NCBI GenBank assembly: GCA_023416175.1
Contig: JAEZIE010000248.1
Coordinates: 1 to 8,898 of the forward strand
DNA: 8,898 nt
Reading direction: 5' to 3'
Source: Bacillota bacterium
GTDB taxonomy: Bacteria > Bacillota > Clostridia > Christensenellales > CAG-138
The notes beneath the pieces are model-generated. The model did no database searches. It was not told where the DNA came from and saw only the letters and a list, made by a program, of their open reading frames with translations. The position numbers were made by a program, and so were the translations under genes. Within the stretch, counting starts at the first letter, position 1. Each line of letters starts with the position of its first letter. Positions 1-6,305 of the stretch are shown piece after piece.

Positions 1-2
1 CT

Positions 3-74
3 CTAGCGCCGACGCCGACGCCGGTTCCCTCGCCAACACCGACGCCAACGCCGGCGCCTGAGCCAACTGCATAA
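3..74 (+). CDS. C-terminal tail of an unidentified Pro/Thr-rich protein (partial)
   Basis: An open frame enters from the left edge and stops at the TAA at 72-74. Its 23 visible codons encode alternating Pro-Thr with some Ala, Val, Ser and Glu, ending PAPEPTA. The DNA is a degenerate repeat of ACGCCG-like units. Tails like this are common as flexible linkers or C-terminal extensions of exported proteins in Bacillota, but no domain is visible, so no function can be given. The frame choice rests on the Pro/Thr pattern and on the terminator hairpin that follows. Another frame (Ala/Asp-rich, stopping near 61) is possible but less typical. Confidence 0.55.
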   Translation, partial: LAPTPTPVPSPTPTPTPAPEPTA

Positions 75-142
75 AGCGACCCTTGCTCATAAGGGTTTAA
101 ACCATGTGTGAAGCCGTCATAGCGGCACGTCATATTTATTTG

Positions 143-177
143 AAGAGGGTGCCCGTTCAGGGGTATCCTCTTTCGTT
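143..177 (+). terminator. Probable intrinsic terminator after the partial left gene
   Basis: Positions 143-154 (AAGAGGGTGCCC) pair with 161-172 (GGGTATCCTCTT) over 12 bp, using two G-U pairs, around the 6-nt loop GTTCAG. A short U-rich stretch (TCGTT) follows. The T-tract is weak, so efficiency is uncertain. The G-U pairs form as written in a + strand transcript. A weaker 6-bp hairpin lies closer to the stop codon (ACCCTT 79-84 with AAGGGT 91-96, followed by TT). Confidence 0.5.
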
Positions 178-239
178 CAGTCCGGTCTTTTCCCATTACC
201 TATGTTAAAAGGGTGGCTTTTTTCCCGTATACGGTGTAA

Positions 240-245
240 TATAAT
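240..245 (+). promoter_or_regulatory. Probable -10 box of the murI promoter
   Basis: A perfect TATAAT lies 51 bp before the murI start codon. At 17-bp spacing the -35 region (217-222) is only a T-rich stretch, not TTGACA-like, so the promoter may be weak or may need an activator or a UP-like element. Transcription would begin near 252. The murI ribosome binding site GGAGG follows at 286-290. Confidence 0.45.
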
Positions 246-295
246 AGGGCTGCCGTACAATAGCGTGCGGTTCATCAGATCTACTGGAGGCTCTC

Positions 296-1099
296 ATGGA
301 TAAAAGGCCCATTGGCATATTCGACAGCGGCTTGGGCGGTGTATCTACACTGCGCCAGGCCTTACATATGCTCCCCAAAGAGGATTTCCTGTATTACGGC
401 GATAACCACAATGCTCCCTATGGCTCACGCAGCGCGGAGGAGATACTCGCACTTTCAAGCAGCGCGGTCCAGTATTTTATCAAGCAGGGCGTAAAGGCGG
501 TGCTTTTGGCTTGCAATACCTCCACCGCCGTGGCGCTGCCTGTGCTGCAGCGGGAAACCTCTATTCCGATCGTGGGCATACAGCCTGCTATCCTGCCTGC
601 GGCAGAGATGCCGGGCGATGGCATTATTCTGATGATGGCCACCCGGGCGACCGCCACACACCCGAGATATCTGGCGCTTCACGCCTCCCTGCCCGATCCG
701 GACAGGGTCAAAAACATACCCTGCAGCGCGGAGTTTGTGCGACGCGTGGAAGCCAGCCTGTTCGATCCGGATGCCTATTCCGATCTTTTAGAAGAAACGC
801 TTGCGCCCTATGAAGGGGAACGAGTGGATGGCATTGTGCTGGGCTGCACGCATTACCTCTTTTTCCAGCGCCAGCTTGCCGCCTATGCGGAACGCCACTT
901 TTCCGGCTCTCCGCGCTTTTTTGACGGCGGGCAAACCGCTGCGGAAACCTTGCGGCAGGTACTGCGCGAACAGGACTTGGAAAATTCGCAGGGGATCGGC
1001 AGCGTTTCCTTCCACACCAGTGGGGACCCGGAAACCTACCGTCCCCGGTTTGAAGCCCTGCTCAACCAGCCGATGCAGATTGAAGGCATTGAACTGTAG
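296..1099 (+). CDS. murI: Glutamate racemase MurI
   Basis: This is a 267-residue Asp/Glu racemase, the usual length for MurI. It interconverts L- and D-glutamate in the cytoplasm without a cofactor and so supplies D-Glu for peptidoglycan. The sequence shows FDSGLGG at residues 9-15 (Asp10), YYGD...APYG at 33-43, the first catalytic cysteine in ACNTST (Cys73), Glu152, and the second catalytic cysteine with its histidine in LGCTHY (Cys184, His186). These match the Asp/Cys/Glu/Cys/His set known for the family. The C-terminal TSGDPETYR is also typical. Two usually conserved charged positions differ: the common EPAxKPA stretch reads QPAILPA at 96-102. The ATG has GGAGG 5 nt upstream. The gene stands alone, with its own promoter, and converges on the next gene at a shared hairpin. 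Confidence 0.95.
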   Translation: MDKRPIGIFDSGLGGVSTLRQALHMLPKEDFLYYGDNHNAPYGSRSAEEILALSSSAVQYFIKQGVKAVLLACNTSTAVALPVLQRETSIPIVGIQPAILPAAEMPGDGIILMMATRATATHPRYLALHASLPDPDRVKNIPCSAEFVRRVEASLFDPDAYSDLLEETLAPYEGERVDGIVLGCTHYLFFQRQLAAYAERHFSGSPRFFDGGQTAAETLRQVLREQDLENSQGIGSVSFHTSGDPETYRPRFEALLNQPMQIEGIEL

Positions 1100-1125
1100 A
1101 CAGAAAAGACTCATTGAAATGGATT

Positions 1126-1158
1126 GACAAGAGAGGGTACGCCCTCTCTTGTTATTAT
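1126..1158. terminator. Bidirectional terminator between murI and the M15 peptidase
   Basis: A perfect 11-bp stem (1127-1137 ACAAGAGAGGG with 1142-1152) closes a TACG tetraloop between two convergent genes. On the + side it is followed by TATTATCC, a weak T-rich tail. The 3' end of the minus-strand gene (stop at 1155-1157) sits directly against the stem. The position argues that it serves both transcripts, although neither side has a long T-tract. Confidence 0.65.
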
Positions 1159-1802
1159 CCTCTTTCCAGGCTGGGCTTCATCAGCGCCTGCCAGGTTGCT
1201 CCCTCTACAATGCCCGTGACGGGCAAGCCGTTCTTCTGTTGGAAACGCCGTACGTCTGCAGCGGTGGAGGCGGAAAAGCAGCCAGTCAGGCCGGAAGAGG
1301 AAACTCCGTGCTGCAGCAAGGAGTCCTGCAAAACAAATACGTGCACGCCCCGCATACCCTGTTCGATGCGCGGATATCCGCCGCAAAGACTGGCCGGGGG
1401 CAAAATGCTAATTTCAGCATGCACCCAGCCTGGCGTTGTAAACAATGGCTCCACACTTTGAAACCCTGCTACCGTAAGCGCGCAGCGCGCGAGCGAAATC
1501 TGGCTTGCGCTGTTGAGATTGTAACCAAAATCAAAGGCAAGTCCTGCATAATGCGACGATTGCCCCACATGAGAACCTTCGGCCACGCGCCGAAAGGCGT
1601 AGCGTACGGGATGCTTAAAACTGGCTAGCAGTTTTTCTACGGCGGCGACGGCTCTTAGATCCGTCCATAGTATAGGAGATTCGCTTTTTCCCCGGAACGC
1701 GCGTACGCTCAACAGGCCGTTTGTGCTGCCCGGCATGGGTTCCTCGGGTCTTGTTTCCCGTATGATCCATTCCCCGGATTTCGGATCGAAAACAAAGACC
1801 AT
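1155..1802 (-). CDS. M15-type D-Ala-D-Ala carboxypeptidase-like protein with C-terminal peptidoglycan-binding domain
   Basis: This 215-residue protein probably cleaves peptidoglycan stem peptides with zinc. Residues about 25-135 form the M15-like domain. SSHYAGLAFD gives the HxxxxxxD signature (His84, Asp91), and GWVHAE gives the third probable zinc ligand (His128). Residues about 158-209 are a PG_binding_1-like repeat (SLLQHG...DVRRFQQKNGLPVTGIV...TWQAL), which would dock it on the wall. The start is firm: an in-frame TAA lies one codon upstream of the ATG, and GGGGGTGA at 1812-1819 is a good ribosome site 9 nt away. The N-terminus (MVFVFDPKSGEW) is not a signal peptide, so the export route is unclear: non-classical export, release by lysis, a spore role or a prophage-type lysin origin are all possible. 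No convincing promoter was found. It is transcribed away from serA and converges on murI. Confidence 0.8.
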   Translation of the reverse strand: MVFVFDPKSGEWIIRETRPEEPMPGSTNGLLSVRAFRGKSESPILWTDLRAVAAVEKLLASFKHPVRYAFRRVAEGSHVGQSSHYAGLAFDFGYNLNSASQISLARCALTVAGFQSVEPLFTTPGWVHAEISILPPASLCGGYPRIEQGMRGVHVFVLQDSLLQHGVSSSGLTGCFSASTAADVRRFQQKNGLPVTGIVEGATWQALMKPSLERG

Positions 1803-2069
1803 GCCTTAACGTCACCCCCTGCCTTGGTACTATTTTAATGTATGACCACCGCCTGGGAACGGTGAACGAGTCGTTCGTCCTGGGGTGTGCATGGGGTAAT
1901 CGCGCATTGCGCAATCCCCCGTCAGGCGGTATAATGCTATTAATATGTGGGGGGCTGCCCTTTTGGCGGTTCCTCTCCGGTAACAGCATCCGTTTTGTGG
2001 CTGCAGCGTCGTATTGTTCGCGGAATTAACGCGTACTATATATTTTGATAGAGAGGTTTGAAAAGGGGT
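1803..2069. other. Divergent intergenic region with several short palindromes and the serA leader
   Basis: This stretch separates the minus-strand peptidase from serA. Short dyads seen are CACCG/CGGTG (1847-1851 with 1860-1864), GAACG-AGT-CGTTC (1864-1876) and the perfect 10-bp palindrome ATTGCGCAAT (1906-1915), which overlaps the serA -35 box. After the predicted start of transcription (about 1942), 1951-1959 (GGGGCTGCC) can pair with 1965-1973 (GGCGGTTCC) over 9 bp including wobbles, with loop CTTTT. CGCG...CGCG recurs near 2019-2033. I see no T-box signature and no riboswitch I recognise. Confidence 0.5.
1907..1935 (+). promoter_or_regulatory. Sigma-A-type promoter of the serA operon
   Basis: TTGCGC at 1907-1912 and a perfect TATAAT at 1930-1935 are separated by exactly 17 bp. 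The -35 box matches the TTGACA consensus in its first three bases. Transcription would start near 1942, leaving a leader of about 130 nt before serA. The palindrome ATTGCGCAAT (1906-1915) covers the -35 box, so a repressor binding there could control the operon. That regulatory role is inferred. Confidence 0.6.
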
Positions 2070-3248
2070 ATGCAGAACATTTTAACGCTCAACGCCATAT
2101 CGGATGCGATCTATGAGGCGCTTAGTTCCGACCGTTACGTCGTTTCCGATCACGAAGAGGACCCGGTTGCCATACTCGTCCGCAGCGCGGACTGCCGAAA
2201 AAGGCCGCTCAACCCTTCCCTCCTTGCCGTCGCCCGCGCGGGTGCAGGCGTGAATAACATCCCCATCGAGCAATGCACGCAAGCCGGTATCGCTGTATTC
2301 AATACTCCGGGGGCAAACGCCAACGCCGTAAAGGAACTGGCGCTCTGCTGCATGCTATTAGCCTCCCGCAATGTATTGGAAGGCGTTGCTTGGGCCAACA
2401 ACCTCTCCGGAGAAGATATTCCGCTGCAGGTGGAACAGGGCAAGCGTATGTTTGTGGGCAGCGAGCTTGCCGGGAAAAAGCTGGCCGTTATCGGCCTTGG
2501 GGCCATCGGCGTCATGGTCGCAAACGATGCGGACGCCATCGGCATGCAGGTTACCGGATATGACCCGTTTATTTCGGTTGAACACGCTTGGGGGCTTTCC
2601 CGCACGGTATGCCGCGCGGGCTCCCTGGAAGAGATGCTCCCCCGCTGCGATTATGTGACCATCCATGTGCCGCTGATGGAAGCGACAAGGAAATTTATCA
2701 ATGCCCGCACGCTTTCTATGATGAAGCCCGGCGCAATCTTATTGAACCTTGCGCGCGGCGAGCTTGTGGATACCGCAGCGGCGCTTGCAGCGCTAGAAAC
2801 GGGCACGCTCTCCCGCTATGTGACGGATTTCCCGGAAGCAGCGCTCTTAAACCGTCCCAATGTGATCTGTGTGCCGCACCTTGGCGCGACAACGCCCGAA
2901 AGTGAGGAGAACTGCGCGCGGATGGCGGCGCGGGAATTGGATGAATATCTGACCTATGGCAACATCACCAACAGCGTCAACTTCCCGCAGTGTGTGATGG
3001 GCCCTTCCGGCTCTTACCGCGTATGCGCGCTGCATCGCAATATTACCAACATGGTAGGCCAAATTACCGCAATTATCGCGGCCGAGAACGGCAATATCAC
3101 AAACATGATCAACAAAAGCCGCGGAGATATCGCGTATTCCATACTGGATCTTGATAATCCTTTGCCTGCCCAGGCGCACGCCCGCCTGAACGAAATCGAA
3201 GGCATGGTGCGCGTGCGTACATTCTGCCTGAACCCCGAACTCTGCTGA
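2070..3248 (+). CDS. serA: D-3-phosphoglycerate dehydrogenase SerA with C-terminal ACT domain
   Basis: This enzyme oxidises 3-phosphoglycerate to 3-phosphohydroxypyruvate with NAD, the first committed step of serine synthesis. Numbered from the ATG at 2070 (392 aa), RAGAGVNNIP (56-65) and TPGANANAVKEL (79-90) are the substrate-domain motifs. GLGAIG (142-147) with Asp165 is the NAD-binding Rossmann motif. Arg229 (NLARGELV), the DFPE segment (253-256) and His270 (PHLGATTPE) are the active-site positions. An ACT domain fills about 316-388 and may bind an amino acid effector. The frame also opens with a TTG at 2058, but GAGAGG would then lie only 1 nt from the start. The ATG matches the expected N-terminus (MQNILTLN), although its own AAGGGG is also close. 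It is the first gene of an operon with DUF1015 (66-bp gap) and aspartate kinase. SerC and SerB are not in view. Confidence 0.92.
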   Translation: MQNILTLNAISDAIYEALSSDRYVVSDHEEDPVAILVRSADCRKRPLNPSLLAVARAGAGVNNIPIEQCTQAGIAVFNTPGANANAVKELALCCMLLASRNVLEGVAWANNLSGEDIPLQVEQGKRMFVGSELAGKKLAVIGLGAIGVMVANDADAIGMQVTGYDPFISVEHAWGLSRTVCRAGSLEEMLPRCDYVTIHVPLMEATRKFINARTLSMMKPGAILLNLARGELVDTAAALAALETGTLSRYVTDFPEAALLNRPNVICVPHLGATTPESEENCARMAARELDEYLTYGNITNSVNFPQCVMGPSGSYRVCALHRNITNMVGQITAIIAAENGNITNMINKSRGDIAYSILDLDNPLPAQAHARLNEIEGMVRVRTFCLNPELC

Positions 3249-3314
3249 ATGCCCGAAGGGGCTTATGAAGTTTTGCTGCTTGGCTAGCGCCAAAGAACAA
3301 CACGGAGGCAGTGT

Positions 3315-4658
3315 ATGAACAAATACCCGAACACCATAGGCGTTGAGGTCCCAAATGTGCTTCTTCCCAAGCCCGACACGGATTTTTCCAAATGGGCCGT
3401 CGTCGCTTGCGACCAGTACACCTCCCAGAAAGAGTACTGGGAAGAGGCCAAAGCATATATTGGTGCTGAACCCTCCACGCTCAACCTGATTCTCCCCGAA
3501 GCGTACCTTGGCCAGCCCGGCGAGGCGGAGCGCATCGCAGCCATACAGGCCAGTATGCGAGAATATCTTGAAAAAGACATTCTGGAAGAACAGGAGACCG
3601 GCTTTGTGTTTGTGCGCCGCCAGGCGGAAGGCAAGATTCGCCTTGGGCTGGTGTTAGCGCTGGATCTTGAGCATTACGATTATAAAAAAGGCGCCACGAC
3701 GCTTATACGCGCTACGGAAGGAACGATTGTGGATCGCATTCCCCCCCGTCTTCGCATCCGTGAGGGCGCGCCGCTGGAATTGCCGCACATACTCGTACTC
3801 ATCGACGATCCCGACCGTACTGTGATCGAACCGCTTGCCGCAAAAACTGCAGGTATGAATACACTCTATGATACCGATCTTATGAAGGACGGCGGGCATG
3901 TCAGCGGCCATTTGGTAAACAACGCCGAGGATATCAAGGCCGTGCTCGAAGCGTTAGCACGCCTGACCGACAAAGCCGCGTTTGAAGCAAAGTACGGCGA
4001 GGGACATGCTCCCCTGCTCTTTGCAATGGGAGACGGCAACCATTCCTTTGCCACCGCGAAAGCCGCCTGGGAGAACATCAAAAAGATGCTCCCCGCCTCC
4101 GAGCAGGAGACACATCCCGCCCGGTACGCGCTGGTGGAGATTGAAAACGTGCACGATGACGGCATCGTATTCGAACCCATCCATCGCGTACTCTTCGGTA
4201 TTGCACCCGAAACCGCCGTGGAACGGTTGGGCGAGCTGCTTGCAGCCGAGAACGGGAAAGTATCCACCCGCTCTTACGCCAACGCTGACCAACTTGCATA
4301 TGCTGTAGCATACCCCGAAAACGGCGCGCATGTGCTGCCCTTCTACTATGGCGGAAAAATGGGCTGCTTTGAGGTCGCAGCTCCGAAGCAGCAGCTGAAC
4401 GTAGGAACCCTGCAAAACGCGATCGACGCGCTTTTAAAAGAGTTCATACACAGCGAGGTAGACTATATCCACGGCGCGGACGTTGTAATGGAGCTTTCCA
4501 AAAAGCCTGATACTGTTGGCTTTTTACTTCCCGCCATGAAAAAGAGCGAGCTGTTCCCCACCGTCGTCTACGACGGCGCACTCCCCCGCAAAACCTTCTC
4601 CATGGGCGAAGCCTGTGAGAAGAGATATTACATGGAATGTAGGAAAATTTTACCGTAA
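3315..4658 (+). CDS. DUF1015 family protein, serA-associated
   Basis: This 447-residue soluble protein has no signal peptide or membrane segment and belongs to the DUF1015 family, whose biochemical role I cannot state. Recognisable conserved blocks are RATEGTIVDRIPPRLRIREG (132-151), ELPHILVLIDDP (155-166), AMGDGNHSFATAKA (237-250), YALVEIENVHDDGIVFEPIHR (starting 271), and the tail with YDGALPRKTFSMGEA (419-433). GDGNHSFATAKA resembles the DGxHR..A box of ParB/Srx-fold proteins, with Ser in place of Arg. Its position directly after serA, a pairing common in Clostridia, points to serine or phosphoserine metabolism, but this is inference. The ATG has GGAGG at 3304-3308, 6 nt upstream. Two small hairpins (GCCC/GGGC and TTGGC/GCCAA) lie in the 66-bp gap after serA. 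They have no T-tract and are unlikely to stop transcription. Confidence 0.85.
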   Translation: MNKYPNTIGVEVPNVLLPKPDTDFSKWAVVACDQYTSQKEYWEEAKAYIGAEPSTLNLILPEAYLGQPGEAERIAAIQASMREYLEKDILEEQETGFVFVRRQAEGKIRLGLVLALDLEHYDYKKGATTLIRATEGTIVDRIPPRLRIREGAPLELPHILVLIDDPDRTVIEPLAAKTAGMNTLYDTDLMKDGGHVSGHLVNNAEDIKAVLEALARLTDKAAFEAKYGEGHAPLLFAMGDGNHSFATAKAAWENIKKMLPASEQETHPARYALVEIENVHDDGIVFEPIHRVLFGIAPETAVERLGELLAAENGKVSTRSYANADQLAYAVAYPENGAHVLPFYYGGKMGCFEVAAPKQQLNVGTLQNAIDALLKEFIHSEVDYIHGADVVMELSKKPDTVGFLLPAMKKSELFPTVVYDGALPRKTFSMGEACEKRYYMECRKILP

Positions 4659-4678
4659 CCGGAGGAGAACACACAGAG

Positions 4679-5998
4679 ATGAAGGTCAAGGTCGCAAAGT
4701 TTGGCGGAAGCTCTTTAGCCGACGCCGCACAATTCCGCAAAGTCAAGGCGATTATGCTATCCGACGAAGCGCGCCTGTTCGTCGTACCATCCGCGCCAGG
4801 CAAACGAACGTATAAGGATGAGAAAATCACGGATCTTCTTTACCGCTGCCAGAAGCTTGCAAGCTCGGGCGAGCATTTTGAAGAAGTGTTTGACGTCATC
4901 GCGCAGCGGTATATCGACATTGCACAGGAACTGGAGCTAACGCTAGACATCCGCCCCTACCTGCAAACCGTGTGGGCGGATATCAAACATGGCGCGTCTG
5001 CGGATTATGCTGCCAGCCGCGGGGAATATCTAAATGGTCTGCTGCTCGCAAACTATCTTGGCTTTACCTTTGTGGACGCTGCGGAAGTGATTCGTTTTAC
5101 CGCTGAAGGCAAGTTTGACGCAGAAGGCACACAGGCGCTCATGGAGCAAAAGCTTGCAGGCAAAAAACACGTTACGATACCGGGATTTTACGGCATACTG
5201 CCCGACGGAAGCATCAAAGTATTCCCGCGTGGCGGCTCAGATATTTCCGGCGCGATCGTAGCTAGAGGCGTGAGCGCCGACCTGTATGAAAACTGGACGG
5301 ACGTTTCGGGCTTTTTAATGGCGGATCCCCGCATCGTGAACGACCCCAAGCCCATCCGTTCCATCACCTATTCGGAGCTTCGCGAGCTTGCCTACATGGG
5401 TGCAACCGTACTGCATGAGGACTCCATTTTCCCCGTACGCCAGGCCTGCATCCCAATCAACGTGCGCAATACAAACGCGCCGGAGGAGCCAGGAACGCTC
5501 ATCATCCCGGACGACGACGGCAAACCTTTAGGCGGCAAGCTCACCGGTATTGCCGGGCACACCGGCTTTACCGTAATCGCCATTGCCAAGGACAACATGC
5601 ACAGCGAAGTAGGCTTTGGCTACAAGGTGCTTTCCGTGCTTAAAAATCACAACATTTCATTCGAGCACATCCCGACCGGCATCGATACGATGTCCGTCGT
5701 GCTTGCGGATTCCCAGCTGGAAGGAAAGCGTAATGCGGTGCTCGATGAGCTCATGCAAGTCTGTGAATCCGACTGCGTGGAAATCCACGACAACCTTGCC
5801 TTAATTGCCACCGTCGGCCGCGGCATGGTGCACTCGATCGGTATTGCGGCAAAGCTTTTTGGCGCTTTGGCAAAATCGGGCGTCAACATCCGCATGATCG
5901 ACCAGGGCTCGAGCGAAATGAATATCATCGTGGGTGTGGAAAGCGACGAGTTCCCGACCGCCGTGCGTGCCATCTATGAGGCGTTCAAGGACGAATAA
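4679..5998 (+). CDS. lysC: Aspartate kinase with tandem ACT domains
   Basis: This enzyme phosphorylates L-aspartate, the entry step to lysine, threonine, methionine and diaminopimelate. Residues 1-280 are the amino acid kinase domain. They include KFGGSS (7-12), the substrate segment SRGEYLNG (113-120), IPGFYG (167-172), the nucleotide-site FPRGGSDISGA (182-192), WTDVSGFLMADPRIV (206-220) and the MGATVLHEDSIFPV stretch (240-253). Two ACT domains follow, about 290-350 and 372-435, of the kind that mediate feedback inhibition. The allosteric effector (lysine, threonine or both) cannot be read from the sequence, so the symbol lysC is a best guess. At 439 aa it is a normal monofunctional length with no homoserine dehydrogenase fusion. 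GGAGGAG (4661-4667) lies 11 nt before the ATG, and the gap to the DUF1015 gene is 20 bp, so it is the third gene of the serA operon. Confidence 0.93.
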   Translation: MKVKVAKFGGSSLADAAQFRKVKAIMLSDEARLFVVPSAPGKRTYKDEKITDLLYRCQKLASSGEHFEEVFDVIAQRYIDIAQELELTLDIRPYLQTVWADIKHGASADYAASRGEYLNGLLLANYLGFTFVDAAEVIRFTAEGKFDAEGTQALMEQKLAGKKHVTIPGFYGILPDGSIKVFPRGGSDISGAIVARGVSADLYENWTDVSGFLMADPRIVNDPKPIRSITYSELRELAYMGATVLHEDSIFPVRQACIPINVRNTNAPEEPGTLIIPDDDGKPLGGKLTGIAGHTGFTVIAIAKDNMHSEVGFGYKVLSVLKNHNISFEHIPTGIDTMSVVLADSQLEGKRNAVLDELMQVCESDCVEIHDNLALIATVGRGMVHSIGIAAKLFGALAKSGVNIRMIDQGSSEMNIIVGVESDEFPTAVRAIYEAFKDE

Positions 5999-6014
5999 AC
6001 ATGCACCTCTATAC

Positions 6015-6042
6015 AAGCGGCCATCCAAACGGATGGCCGCTT
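6015..6042 (+). terminator. Hairpin copy 1 after aspartate kinase, lacking a T-tract
   Basis: A perfect 12-bp stem (AAGCGGCCATCC 6015-6026, GGATGGCCGCTT 6031-6042) encloses the loop AAAC, 17 bp past the stop codon. It has the form of an intrinsic terminator, but the following bases are AAGCGTGTTAAAA, not T-rich. It may stabilise the 3' end, or be a terminator that lost its T-tract. An almost identical hairpin with a good T-tract lies 258 bp downstream. Confidence 0.6.
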
Positions 6043-6088
6043 AAGCGTGTTAAAAAGGCATCTACATATTGTTTATTATTTTTAATAA

Positions 6089-6241
6089 GGTATCGCCACC
6101 TGCAGCGGCGACGATAGTTTTTTTTATTGGGCTCCGCCCCCCGCGCCCCCTGAGTACAGGCTCACTTTAGGACGGGGATTGGGGAAACGCAGTTTCCCCA
6201 AAACAAAAAAAATAATCGTCGGTGCTGAAAGCACCGATACC
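6089..6241. repeat. 153-bp nested inverted-repeat (MITE-like or palindromic) element
   Basis: The ends are perfect 7-bp inverted repeats, GGTATCG (6089-6095) and CGATACC (6235-6241). Inside, 13-bp segments of equal length on each side (6096-6108, 6222-6234) can each fold into a small hairpin. Then CGACGAT (6109-6115) pairs with ATCGTCG (6215-6221), and T8 (6118-6125) pairs with A8 (6205-6212). The core holds GGGC-TCC-GCCC (6129-6139), TGAG/CTCA (6151-6164) and a 10-bp hairpin at 6179-6201 (GGGGAAAC-GCA-GTTTCCCC inside TT/AA). The arrangement is a four-way junction with hairpins on its arms. There is no coding potential and no transposase, so mobility is only inferred. No clear target duplication directly abuts the ends. 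Confidence 0.6.
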
Positions 6242-6272
6242 TTGAAACCCCAAGCAGGTTTTGGACATTCTG

Positions 6273-6305
6273 AAGCGGCATCCAATTGGATGGCCGCTTT
6301 TTATT
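6273..6305 (+). terminator. Hairpin copy 2 with T-tract, likely operon terminator
   Basis: AAGCGGCATCC (6273-6283) pairs with GGAT-GCCGCTT around loop AATT (6284-6287), giving 11 bp with a single bulged G at 6292. TTTTTATT follows. The 3' arm, GGATGGCCGCTT, is identical to that of hairpin copy 1. This is the better intrinsic terminator of the pair and probably ends the serA operon transcript. Confidence 0.75.

Noticed and set aside
1..74. Tandem-repeat or CRISPR-like array at the left edge
   Set aside because: The ACGCCG periodicity is explained by Pro-Thr codons in an open frame ending at a stop. There are no spacers.
1149..1628. Long + strand open frame opposite the M15 peptidase
   Set aside because: The minus-strand frame has clear catalytic and binding-domain motifs. 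The + strand product is Cys/Arg/Gly-rich with no domain, as expected of a shadow.
1936..2057. T-box or riboswitch in the serA leader
   Set aside because: No T-box specifier or GGTGGYACC-type sequence and no known riboswitch core could be seen. Only a simple hairpin is supported.
2058..2069. TTG start giving SerA four extra residues
   Set aside because: GAGAGG lies only 1 nt from the TTG, and the ATG at 2070 matches the expected SerA N-terminus. The ribosome site for that ATG is also imperfect, so this is a preference, not proof.
3249..3314. Terminator between serA and the DUF1015 gene
   Set aside because: The two small hairpins have 4-5 bp stems and no T-tract. The genes are most likely co-transcribed.
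3954..4415. Minus-strand 153-codon open frame inside the DUF1015 gene
   Set aside because: It is antisense to a conserved gene and has no recognisable motif or ribosome site of note.
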